Origin: Opitutales bacterium
GTDB lineage: Bacteria > Verrucomicrobiota > Verrucomicrobiia > Opitutales > T3Sed10-336
Direction: 5' to 3'
DNA length: 32,955 bases
Assembly (NCBI GenBank): GCA_020831535.1
Contig: JAFIGF010000073.1
Coordinates: 1 to 32,955, forward strand
A model generated the notes under the pieces. That model had not been told where the DNA came from. It made no database searches and saw only the letters and a program-made list of their open reading frames with translations. Of this stretch, positions 1-7,377 are shown piece after piece (the stretch's first letter is position 1; the number at the start of each line of letters is the position of its first letter). The translations under genes and the position numbers were made by a program.

Positions 1-111
1 ATGGAGTTATCCAATGAGGCTCGCAAAGCAATATCTAAGCGTAGAGGAAAAACAAAATTGATACGTGCCTTCTGGATACAAACAGAACTTGATCTTGAAG
101 GGATGAATTAG
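1..111 (+). CDS. possible C-terminal tail of a gene entering from the left edge
   Basis: An open frame runs from the first base to a TAG at 109-111 and gives 36 residues rich in Lys and Arg at the start. The first codon is an ATG, but nothing upstream is visible, so it may be either an internal Met of a longer gene or a tiny spurious frame. It resembles no family I recognise. It converges with the sulfotransferase fragment on the other strand. Confidence 0.2.
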   Translation: MELSNEARKAISKRRGKTKLIRAFWIQTELDLEGMN

Positions 112-123
112 ATATAAACCTTT

Positions 124-348
124 TTAGGAATGGTCAGTAAGGTCGTAATATGGTCCAGTGAGAAGGGTGGTTTGTTCCCAAAATCCCTCGGGGTTATCTT
201 TTGCCGCTGACAAAAGCGGTTTGCCCCAGGGAACCCCTGCTTTAGCCAGGAGACCGGAAACGGCTGAGGTGCCGCTTCGGTGCCTGCCCAAAACAAAATA
301 CAATGGTCGGGAAAGAGGTTCAGGAGAATTTGTATTTTTGGGTGACAT
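124..348 (-). pseudogene. truncated sulfotransferase-family fragment (N-terminal P-loop only)
   Basis: The 74-residue product contains a clear sulfotransferase 5'-phosphosulfate-binding loop (LGRHRSGTS, about residues 20-28). It then has the AKAGVPWG and DNPEGFWE stretches typical of the N-terminus of bacterial sulfotransferase-like proteins of roughly 200-300 residues. The frame stops soon after, so the PAPS 3'-phosphate site and the rest of the fold are missing. I read it as a decayed or deleted gene rather than a functional small protein. No continuation is visible in the 123 bases to its left. It lies downstream of the aminotransferase gene on the same strand with a 79-base gap. Several intact sulfotransferases occur further right, so this may be a leftover from gene turnover in the locus. 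Confidence 0.6.
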
Positions 349-427
349 CGGAAAGATGAGAAACTATTCAGTTTGTTAAAAGCGGAAGTTTTGGCAAGAA
401 GCCCTTGAGGAATTCAGAGGCGGAGAT

Positions 428-1639
428 CTACGGGTTCTGAAAGCTACTCAGAGCCCGGTCGATTTTGGTTAGCGATTCCTCCATGACGGCATCGGTATGC
501 TGCAGGCCGATAAACCAATTGTGATGAGGGTGAAGGAAAACCCCTTCACGCAAAGCGGTCGAACAAAAGTCTTGCTGTTGGGCTGCCCATTGATTTCCGC
601 CAATGCGGATAAAAGGCATCGCCGGGGTGCCGGAGTAAACGAGGGGAACACCATGTTTTTTCCCTAGACTGAGAAAGGCATCGACCCATGACTGGCCTTT
701 TTGCCTTAGGGTGGCTGGACCGTCGGCCTGCTCAAGGAGCTCGATGGTTTTGAGAGCGGCGGCCATAGGGGCCGGATTGTTCCAGAAACTGCCGGTGGCA
801 AAAACCCGGGAGGCGGCGGGCTTGAGGGCTTGCCGGCCCATCGCGGCCGATAAGGCGTAGCCGTTGGCCAAGGCCTTGGAAAAACAGGAAAGGTCGGGTT
901 GGAAGTCAAAATACCGGTGACTACCCCCCAGGTGATGGCGGAAGCCGCAGCGAATGTCATCCAGAACCCAAACGGCTTCCTCCTGATCGCATTGGGTGCG
1001 AATGGTTTTCAAGAAATCGGGGTTGGGCAAGGACTGATCGGCGAAGATCGGGTGGTCAAACGGGGTGGAGATAACGGCGGCGATTTGGCCGCGTTTTTCG
1101 GCGAAAATTTTCTCCAAGGCCAAGGGATCATTCCAAGGGCAGATAAGAGTGTACTTCTTTTCCTCTGGAAGGGTGCCGGCATAGGCATCGCTACACCAGG
1201 CTTCGGTTCCGTGGTAGGCCTGGCTGAATTTTACCAGGTAGGGTTTGCCGGTGTGTTCACGGGCCACCCGGGTGGCCCAATACGTCATGTCCGCTCCGTT
1301 TTTGCCGAAGAATGCCCAGTCGGCGAAATCAATCAGGGAGATTAGTTTTTCGGCGAGGCGAACCGTCCATTCCGTCGGGTGGTTAAAGCAATTTCCTTCC
1401 CGGGCGACATGGGCAAAGGTTTCATCGACTGCAGGGTGGGCGGCACCGAGGATCAAGGGGCCGTAGCCGCACATGAAATCGATCAAGCGGCGGCCCTGCG
1501 CATCCTCATAGATGGCCCCTTTTGCCCGGCGGGCAAAAGCGGGAAAGGTTCCCGGAACGGTTAGGGCCGGGTTTTGGTGTCCGGGAATCCCCCCCGGCAG
1601 GAGGCGGCAGGCTTTCTGGAGAAGTTCCTCGGGAGTCAT
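428..1639 (-). CDS. class III PLP-dependent aminotransferase (glutamate-1-semialdehyde aminomutase-like)
   Basis: The 403-residue protein has the class III aminotransferase layout over its full length. Near residues 112-117 is the FGKNGAD segment that corresponds to the SNGSEA-type phosphate-binding loop. LDDIRCGFR (226-234) supplies the Asp that contacts the PLP ring nitrogen, and FSKALANG (253-260) carries the Schiff-base Lys255. The length fits the GSA-aminomutase/aminotransferase branch (about 400-430). The ATG overlaps the stop of the upstream SCP2-like gene (ATGA at 1636-1639), so it is the last gene of a three-gene operon. The context of glycosyltransferase, ACP and ketosynthase genes argues against heme synthesis and for amination of a keto group on a sugar or lipid intermediate. 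The substrate is inference. Confidence 0.88.
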   Translation of the reverse strand: MTPEELLQKACRLLPGGIPGHQNPALTVPGTFPAFARRAKGAIYEDAQGRRLIDFMCGYGPLILGAAHPAVDETFAHVAREGNCFNHPTEWTVRLAEKLISLIDFADWAFFGKNGADMTYWATRVAREHTGKPYLVKFSQAYHGTEAWCSDAYAGTLPEEKKYTLICPWNDPLALEKIFAEKRGQIAAVISTPFDHPIFADQSLPNPDFLKTIRTQCDQEEAVWVLDDIRCGFRHHLGGSHRYFDFQPDLSCFSKALANGYALSAAMGRQALKPAASRVFATGSFWNNPAPMAAALKTIELLEQADGPATLRQKGQSWVDAFLSLGKKHGVPLVYSGTPAMPFIRIGGNQWAAQQQDFCSTALREGVFLHPHHNWFIGLQHTDAVMEESLTKIDRALSSFQNP

Positions 1640-2442
1640 GATGGTTTCAAGTAGGGGTCGATGCGGGCAAAGACAGGTTCCAGTTTATCCAGAAGGGGGG
1701 TGTGGCCGCGTAGGCGGATGTTTCCCAGGTTGACCATGGCGAGGGTGTCGGTGTTCCCGGACAGGGCTTCCAGGGCGGCGGCTTCACTGGCAAATTGAAG
1801 GGAGGCATCCGGTGTGCGGGGCGGTGAACCCCGGCCCCAATAACAAAGACCTTTGCGTCGTTCAAGCCAGGCCCTCATGTCGGTGGAGGCGATGGAAAAA
1901 TCAATGAGCCAATCTCCGCTGGCTTCGAAAAGGCTTTGGGAAAAGGTTTCCCCGTTAATCAATTCGGCCCCCGCCGCCATGACGCAGCCGAGGGTCAGGC
2001 GTATGTGGATGGAGCGGGCCAGCGAAGACTCCAGGCCGCGTTTAATGAGGTTTTGCGAAGATAGTAGCCCTTCTTGTAAAAGGCCGGCAAGGGCGGAGAA
2101 AGCCTTCAAGTCTCCCAAACGGGTAGCCCCGCGGGAGGGAACAGGGAGAGTGAAACCCTCTCCGTTAAACTGGTGGTTTAAGTGAGTGTGGGAAAGATAA
2201 CGGAGAACGATCTGGGGCCGAAGGGCGGGATTCCGGAAAAATCGACAACGCCCTTTGGAAAAGTATAGATCAGCTTGCAAGCTTCCTGATTGCAAGCGCA
2301 GGGAAAACGTATGGTTCCCAAGCTTTTTCCGGGCCAGTGGACAGTGCTTGAGCAGATCGGAGAATCCCGGCAAGACGGCGTACAAATAGAGGCTTGCCAA
2401 AAGCTCAGGTTTTTTCTCCAAAGGCGCGAAAAGTAAACTCAT
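1636..2442 (-). CDS. conserved hypothetical protein, possibly SCP2-like lipid-binding
   Basis: This 268-residue soluble protein has no signal peptide or membrane span. Its C-terminal part (about 205-265) reads like the end of an SCP2 sterol-carrier fold: a segment on deletion or gain of an acidic patch, then NLGNIRLRGHTPLLDKLEPV, which matches the family's common 'G-x-I-x-x-x-G-x-x-P-L-x-x-x' ending. The N-terminal half also has a strand-rich stretch (about 45-105) that could be a second copy or a related fold. SCP2 domains bind lipids, which suits a lipid-biosynthesis neighbourhood. The assignment is from pattern only and is tentative. It overlaps both neighbours by four bases (ATGA), so it is translationally coupled between the glycosyltransferase and the aminotransferase. 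Confidence 0.7.
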   Translation of the reverse strand: MSLLFAPLEKKPELLASLYLYAVLPGFSDLLKHCPLARKKLGNHTFSLRLQSGSLQADLYFSKGRCRFFRNPALRPQIVLRYLSHTHLNHQFNGEGFTLPVPSRGATRLGDLKAFSALAGLLQEGLLSSQNLIKRGLESSLARSIHIRLTLGCVMAAGAELINGETFSQSLFEASGDWLIDFSIASTDMRAWLERRKGLCYWGRGSPPRTPDASLQFASEAAALEALSGNTDTLAMVNLGNIRLRGHTPLLDKLEPVFARIDPYLKPS

Positions 2443-3608
2443 GGCAGGATTTGGTGGATGAGTTTTTCCGGGTTTTGGTTTTTGGCCAGATCGGCAAAGG
2501 CCCGACGGGTGTTCTCAAGCTGGGTGGTGCCCTGCTTGGAGAGGAGATGGTCGATCTGGGCGGCGGTGTCCCTGATGCTGCGGGCTTTAGGGGTTTCAAT
2601 GCCCCGGTTGCGAAAGAATTTCAGCGTAATGCCTTCCTGGGGCATGATGCCGCCCAGGCCGTTGAACAAAATCGGACATTCGGACATGATAGCCTCGCAG
2701 GTGGTGCCGGTGCCGGGTCGGATGAAAGCAAGATCGGAGACGTAGAGCAATTGTTGTAGATCCTTTTGGTAGCCCATGGGGTACACTTTCAGGGGATACA
2801 GCCGGGGGATCAATGTTTTGATGCGTTGGAGAGTTTTCTCGTTTTTTCCACAAAGAGCGGCGACGCCAATCGTTTTTCCCCGGCGGGCCAGGGCGCGGAG
2901 GATTTTTTCGTGTTGGTTGGCGCCATTGGCTCCGGTGCCCAGCAGGACCAGGGGGGCATGGTGCAAGTCGGGAAAGAGGGCCTTCCGCAATTCGGTGCGG
3001 TTAGGTTTTTCGGCAAAGAAGCAAGGATTTAGCAAGAACCCGGAAACAACGGCTTTTTCCGGGCTCAGTCCCATCGCCTGAGCGGCCTGAGCGCATTCCG
3101 GCGTAGCGGCAAAAAAACCGGTGACTTGGGGGTTTGCCCAGTGACGGCTAAACCCGTAACCGCCGTGCATTTCGCCGCAACAAGTGTAGCAGGGAATATC
3201 CTTTTTGAGGCAGGTTTTGGCCTCGGCAAAATACGCATGGTTCAGGTGGGCATGGACGCTTACCAGAACATCCGGTTGAAAATCTTCAAGCACTTCCCGG
3301 TAGCGACGGCGCACCTTGGGGCGCAGGGAGTGCCTATGTAGGGCCGCTTTTTCGAGAAAGGAAAAATAGCCATGGTGAAGGATTGGCCAATGTCTTTGAA
3401 TCCAATTGTAGAGGTGAACGCCAAACCGATCCAGCGGCGAGCTTTCCTCCAGGGCCTGCCACTGCCTCGTTTCTACATCCCTGGTATGGAGTTTGGTTAT
3501 CCACTGCTGCAGGGATCTTGCCCTCATGTCATGACCTCCGCCGGTGGAAGAGGAGAGGATGAGGACTCTTTTTCGAGCGGGTGGTGAACTGTCAGATAAG
3601 GGAGGCAA
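2439..3608 (-). CDS. MGDG-synthase/MurG-like glycosyltransferase (GT28-type GT-B fold)
   Basis: The 389-residue protein begins with ILSSSTGGGHDMRA (about 16-29), the glycine-rich N-terminal loop of diacylglycerol glucosyl/galactosyltransferases such as UgtP and plant MGD. It continues with a family-like segment around QPDVLVSVHAHLNHAYF. The C-terminal nucleotide-sugar site is represented by VLLGTGANG (about 222-230) and by LAFIRPGTGTTCEAI (about 313-327), the usual place for the donor-binding Gly/Glu residues. Such enzymes add a sugar to a lipid at the cytoplasmic face of the membrane. The frame has no early ATG; TTG at 3608 is the only plausible start because an in-frame stop lies just upstream. 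It is the first gene of the three-gene minus-strand operon. Confidence 0.85.
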   Translation of the reverse strand: MPPLSDSSPPARKRVLILSSSTGGGHDMRARSLQQWITKLHTRDVETRQWQALEESSPLDRFGVHLYNWIQRHWPILHHGYFSFLEKAALHRHSLRPKVRRRYREVLEDFQPDVLVSVHAHLNHAYFAEAKTCLKKDIPCYTCCGEMHGGYGFSRHWANPQVTGFFAATPECAQAAQAMGLSPEKAVVSGFLLNPCFFAEKPNRTELRKALFPDLHHAPLVLLGTGANGANQHEKILRALARRGKTIGVAALCGKNEKTLQRIKTLIPRLYPLKVYPMGYQKDLQQLLYVSDLAFIRPGTGTTCEAIMSECPILFNGLGGIMPQEGITLKFFRNRGIETPKARSIRDTAAQIDHLLSKQGTTQLENTRRAFADLAKNQNPEKLIHQILP

Positions 3609-3635
3609 ATTGAGAGTAGCTTAAATAGGTATCTT

Positions 3636-3664
3636 TTTACAGTTGCCAAAACGAGTCTAGTCAA
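3636..3664 (-). promoter_or_regulatory. candidate sigma70-type promoter for the minus-strand lipid operon
   Basis: Reading the minus strand, TTGACT (3664-3659) and TGTAAA (3641-3636) are separated by exactly 17 bases and resemble -35 and -10 boxes. They would start transcription about 20 bases before the TTG start of the glycosyltransferase at 3608. They lie in the 69-base gap between divergent operons. I see no equally good pair facing the ACP gene. Confidence 0.45.
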
Positions 3665-3677
3665 ATTTTTTGAAAGT

Positions 3678-4052
3678 ATGTTCAGTGATCGATTAGAAGA
3701 AGAGTTGCGGCGATGTCCGGAAGGCACCAGGGAAGCATTGGTGGCTTTTCTTGAAAATGGCAACTCCTCTGATTTTGAAACTTTTGCCCGGGGAATTTTG
3801 GTGCGAAATATCGATGAGGATTATCACGAAGTTTTGCTTTCCGGGTCTGATGACCTCCGCTTTGTGGAAGATCTCGGGGTTGATTCTCTGTCGATGATTG
3901 AAATTGCCATCAATTTTGAGGATGCCCTGGGAATTGCTCTGATTGACGATGAACTCAAGGAAATGAGGACTTTGGGAGAGGTTAAAGAGCATCTGCTGAA
4001 GCGCTATAAGGAGAAAAATTCCGGTTCTGGAAAGAATACGAAAACCCCTTGA
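3678..4052 (+). CDS. acyl carrier protein
   Basis: This 124-residue acidic protein has the phosphopantetheine attachment motif DLGVDSLSMIE, with Ser70 as the modified residue. The helical segment after it (about 80-110) ends in a typical ACP helix III/IV with TLGEVKEHL. It is longer than the usual 75-85 residues: about 40 extra residues precede the carrier domain and a short Lys-rich tail follows. This indicates a specialised ACP rather than the housekeeping AcpP. Its stop is two bases before the ATG of the ketosynthase, so the two are coupled and the ACP is probably the dedicated carrier for that ketosynthase. It is the first gene of a four-gene plus-strand operon. Confidence 0.9.
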   Translation: MFSDRLEEELRRCPEGTREALVAFLENGNSSDFETFARGILVRNIDEDYHEVLLSGSDDLRFVEDLGVDSLSMIEIAINFEDALGIALIDDELKEMRTLGEVKEHLLKRYKEKNSGSGKNTKTP

Positions 4053-4054
4053 TT

Positions 4055-5329
4055 ATGAAAGGGAAGAGAGTTGTCGTTACCGGGATTGGATTGGTTTGTC
4101 CGTTGGGTTACAATTCTGAGACGATTGTCAAAAAACTGAAGCGACAAGAACATGGTTTTTCGATTCTGCCGGAATACGCGGATTTTAAAACTTCCAATGT
4201 GTGTGTGGGCGCGCGTATTCCCGGTTTCTCAACGGAAAGCCGACATCCTGAGGATTGGACCAATCCCGCTGGCCGCAAATTCCGCAAGGAGGTTCTGCGG
4301 GGTCTGAGCCCTCATGTTTATTACGCGCTGTATGCGATGGAAGAGGCCTTGTGTTCTTCTGGTCTGGTTCGTGAAACTATTGCGGAAGACGAAAGTACCG
4401 GACTCTTTACGGCCTCGGGGGGATCGGTGAGTAGTTTGTACAATAATCTGCAGCAAATGTATCGCGATGGGGTGCGCCGGACGAATCCTCTCGGGGTGGC
4501 TTCTTCCGTGACCGGAACCTTGTCTTACAATCTGGGTGCCTATTACAAGATTACGGGGTCTTCTTGTGGTTTTGCCTCGGCGTGTGCCTCCAGTGCCCAT
4601 GCTCTCGGTTTCGCCTTTGACACTATTGCCATGGGTCGGCAAAAGCGAATTTTGGTGGTTTCCGGTGAGGATGGCGACCTGAATGCCGTTCTTCCCTTTG
4701 CCGGCATGCATGCTTTGTCGACCGCGACTAATCCGGATGAAGCCAGTCTCCCGTTTGACCAACGCCGAAAAGGCTTCGTGGGGAGCGGTGGAGCAGTGAC
4801 CATTATTTTGGAGGAGGAAGAGGCCGCTTCCCAGCGGGGGGCGCCAGTTTTCGGAGAGATTCTCGGTTGGGGGCAGGCCAGTGACGGGTATAACCCGGTG
4901 ATCCCGCATCCCGAAGGCAGGGGAGTTCTACGTTCCATGCAGGTGGCTCTCGCCTCGGCTAAAGGGAGTTCGGATGATATTGATTACATCAATGCTCACG
5001 CCACGGGTACGCCGGTGGGGGATGTGGCCGAAGGAAAGGCTATTGCCGAGTTGTTGGGAGAAAGATCCGCTGTGGTGCCAGTGTCTTCCACCAAGGCCTT
5101 GACGGGGCACCCTCTCTCGATGGCGGGAGCGATGGAGGTGGTTTTGTCGCTGCAAGCGGCCCGGGCGGGCTTTACTCCGGGAACTGCGAATCTTGAGCAG
5201 ATTGATCCGAAGTTGCCGTCCCTCTATCTGCCGCGGGAGAATCTGGCCAAGGCCCCCCGGCGTATTCTTTCTAATAGCTCCGGTTTTGGCGGAGCCAATG
5301 TTTCCTTGGTGGTCGAGCCTCATTCCTAG
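4055..5329 (+). CDS. beta-ketoacyl-ACP synthase (FabF/KAS II-like)
   Basis: The 424-residue protein is a full-length thiolase-fold condensing enzyme. The nucleophile Cys177 lies in SACASSAHA, and the two histidines of the Cys-His-His triad are His315 (NAHATGTP) and His352 (LTGHPLSMAG), with Lys347 in the STKALTGH motif. It would catalyse decarboxylative condensation of an acyl chain with malonyl-ACP in the cytoplasm. A TTG six bases earlier is in frame, but the ATG at 4055 gives the family-typical start KRVVVTGIG. It sits between a dedicated ACP and an SDR reductase, which suggests a private short elongation module rather than general fatty acid synthesis. No dehydratase, enoyl reductase or malonyltransferase is present nearby. 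Confidence 0.93.
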   Translation: MKGKRVVVTGIGLVCPLGYNSETIVKKLKRQEHGFSILPEYADFKTSNVCVGARIPGFSTESRHPEDWTNPAGRKFRKEVLRGLSPHVYYALYAMEEALCSSGLVRETIAEDESTGLFTASGGSVSSLYNNLQQMYRDGVRRTNPLGVASSVTGTLSYNLGAYYKITGSSCGFASACASSAHALGFAFDTIAMGRQKRILVVSGEDGDLNAVLPFAGMHALSTATNPDEASLPFDQRRKGFVGSGGAVTIILEEEEAASQRGAPVFGEILGWGQASDGYNPVIPHPEGRGVLRSMQVALASAKGSSDDIDYINAHATGTPVGDVAEGKAIAELLGERSAVVPVSSTKALTGHPLSMAGAMEVVLSLQAARAGFTPGTANLEQIDPKLPSLYLPRENLAKAPRRILSNSSGFGGANVSLVVEPHS

Positions 5330-5338
5330 AAAGTTTTC

Positions 5339-6175
5339 ATGGCAAAGCCCCTTTCCAGCGTTGGCCTGACCCTGCCACATCATCGAAAGGCGGTAGTTAC
5401 CGGCGGCTCGTCGGGCTTGGGGTTGGCCATGGTTCGACGTTTTTTGGAAGCCGGGCTGGAGGTTGTGGTGGTCAGCCGATCCACTCCGGATTTCAGTCAT
5501 GCGCGTTTGTCGCATATTGCGGTTGATTTAAGTGATCGGGTGGCCTTGGAGGAGTTTTGTCGGAGCATTGAAGGCCTTGGGGTTGATCTTTGGGTCAACA
5601 ATGCGGGCTCGGCATCCATCGAGCCCTGGCAGGAGGTGGGCCTGGAGGAAGAAGAAAAGTGGCTTCGTTTGTTGGTCACCGCCCCTTTGGCGATGGCCCG
5701 GGCCTTTGGGCGTAGTTTTTCGGCCCGTAAAGGAGAGGAGGTTGAGGGTTGTCTGGTACAGGTTTCTTCTCTCGCGGTTGAGCTTCCGATTCCTTATTTC
5801 TCCACTTACAATCTGGCCAAGGCAGCCCTCAGTCAGCACTGTGCGAGTCTGGCTTTGGAAAATGACCTCCCGTTTCGGGTCCTGGACTTTCGCCCGGGGG
5901 ATTTCAATACTCCTTTCATCCGTCATGCAAATGTCCGGAAAGAGACTCTGCCAAAAGGGTATCCGGAACGGTTGGAGCTCCATCACCGGGAGGCCCCTGG
6001 TCCGGATAAGGCTGCGCTGACCTTGGTGCATGCCTTGCAACGACGAAAAAGCGGTATTGTGCGAACCGGGACCTGGGGGCAAAGGGTCCTTTATCCATTG
6101 GGGCAGCGGCTTCTGCCGAGCCGGTGCTTGTTCCGGATGATTCGTCGGTATTATGGCTTAGGGCGACCCCGATGA
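5339..6175 (+). CDS. short-chain dehydrogenase/reductase
   Basis: The 278-residue protein has the classical SDR signature: a TGGSSGLG cofactor loop (21-28), NNAG (87-90), catalytic Ser in QVSS (about 143-144), and Tyr157/Lys161 in YNLAK. It probably reduces a keto group with NAD(P)H. After the ketosynthase and ACP it could be the beta-ketoacyl reductase of the module. It could equally reduce the 3-keto product of the nearby alpha-oxoamine synthase, in the way 3-ketosphinganine reductase does. The last 35 residues are basic and aromatic-rich, a possible membrane-association tail, as seen in several lipid-acting SDRs. The start ATG is ten bases after the ketosynthase stop. Its own stop overlaps the ATG of the next glycosyltransferase (ATGA). 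Confidence 0.9.
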   Translation: MAKPLSSVGLTLPHHRKAVVTGGSSGLGLAMVRRFLEAGLEVVVVSRSTPDFSHARLSHIAVDLSDRVALEEFCRSIEGLGVDLWVNNAGSASIEPWQEVGLEEEEKWLRLLVTAPLAMARAFGRSFSARKGEEVEGCLVQVSSLAVELPIPYFSTYNLAKAALSQHCASLALENDLPFRVLDFRPGDFNTPFIRHANVRKETLPKGYPERLELHHREAPGPDKAALTLVHALQRRKSGIVRTGTWGQRVLYPLGQRLLPSRCLFRMIRRYYGLGRPR

Positions 6176-7377
6176 AAAAAATCGTTTATCTGTTTACCAC
6201 TTTTCCCAAAGCCTCGGAAACCTTTTTGCAGCGGGAAATTGAGGTTTTGGCCAAAGACCGGGAGCTGTCCCTGGAACTCTATTCCTTTATCAAAGGGGAT
6301 GGCGAAAGCTTTGCCGGTTGTCCGCTCCGGCACCTTGGGCTGAAAGACTGGGCGAAGGCGGTTCTTGGGTTGGTTCGGATGATCATTTGCCATCCATGCC
6401 TGGTCGGCAAAGGGCTTTTTCGAATACTGACCAGCCCTCCCAGAAGCCTGACCAATGCCGGAGAGCAAATCCTGGGAGTTGTTTTTGCTCTCTCCCATTG
6501 CGCAACCTTTCGCCAAAGGCCACCGGATCGGTTTCATGCAGTCTGGGCCACGGGTCCGGCGACGGCGGCATTGCTCTTGCATAAGTTGACGGACATTCCT
6601 TTTTCCATGGAAGCCCATGCCTATGATATCTACCGGAGGGGAGGTGATTGCCTGTTGCTTCCTAAACTGCGAAACGCCGATTTTATTCGTACTTCCACCC
6701 AAGCGGCGGCGAAGGAGTTGGTTCGACGGGGCGCCGTTCCCGAGAAGGTTCATCTCATTCGGCGGGGGCTTGTTGACCTCCCTCCGGACCGCCAAAGGAA
6801 CTCCCGGAAAGGACCTCTACGCTTGCTCAGTGTCGGGCGATTGGTGCCGAAAAAGGGATTTCAGTTTCTCTTGGAAATCGCCTCGGCTCTGGCGGCGAGG
6901 GAAGTTGACTTTCACCTGCGACTGGTTGGAGACGGACCCCTTTGGAATCATTTACAGGAAAAAATCAATCAGGTGGGGTTGAGCCGAAAGATTTCTCTGA
7001 CCGGAAAACTGCCGATGGAAGAGGTTTGGCGGAGTCATCGCTGGGCGGACTTTTATCTTTTTACCGGCTGTGTGGCTCCGGATGGAGATCGCGATGGCTT
7101 TCCCAATGTTCTGGGCGAAGCCATGGCCAGTGGGGCGGTGGTGCTGTCAACTGAGGTTGCCGGCACCTCCGAGGGGGTGCAGGACAAAGAAACCGGGAGG
7201 CTTTTGCCTTTCGGGAGTCCCGAGCCTTGGGTGGAGGCTTTGCTCGAATTGAAAGAGGATTCCGAACAGCAGGAAAATCTTCGGGCCAATGCCCTCCATT
7301 GGGTTCAGCAGAATTTTGATGCCCGTCAAAATGCCGGGGAACTAGGCCGCCTTCACAAGACCTTTTTCACTGCGTAA
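6172..7377 (+). CDS. GT4-family glycosyltransferase
   Basis: The 401-residue protein has a GT-B fold typical of GT4. The N-terminus (IVYLFTTFPKASETFLQREI) is characteristic of the WcaL/colanic-acid type. The C-terminal donor-binding part has LLSVGRLVPKKGF (about 220-232), LVGDGPL and the acidic segment GDRDGFPNVLGEAMASG, whose Glu-x7-Glu-type motif binds the nucleotide-sugar. An upstream in-frame ATG at 6124 would add 16 atypical residues; the ATG at 6172 overlaps the SDR stop and gives the family start, so I chose it. It is the last gene of the ACP operon and ends inside the 3' end of the convergent oxoamine synthase (25-base tail overlap). A role in adding sugar to the lipid product of this cluster is inference. 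Confidence 0.9.
   Translation: MKKIVYLFTTFPKASETFLQREIEVLAKDRELSLELYSFIKGDGESFAGCPLRHLGLKDWAKAVLGLVRMIICHPCLVGKGLFRILTSPPRSLTNAGEQILGVVFALSHCATFRQRPPDRFHAVWATGPATAALLLHKLTDIPFSMEAHAYDIYRRGGDCLLLPKLRNADFIRTSTQAAAKELVRRGAVPEKVHLIRRGLVDLPPDRQRNSRKGPLRLLSVGRLVPKKGFQFLLEIASALAAREVDFHLRLVGDGPLWNHLQEKINQVGLSRKISLTGKLPMEEVWRSHRWADFYLFTGCVAPDGDRDGFPNVLGEAMASGAVVLSTEVAGTSEGVQDKETGRLLPFGSPEPWVEALLELKEDSEQQENLRANALHWVQQNFDARQNAGELGRLHKTFFTA

Noticed and set aside
4229..4909. Long antisense open frame (226 codons) opposite the ketosynthase gene
   Set aside because: It is rich in Arg, Gly, His and Pro without any domain, and lies wholly opposite a firmly identified gene. Similar shadows occur opposite the SDR (5528-6082) and cytidylyltransferase (24319-25008) genes.
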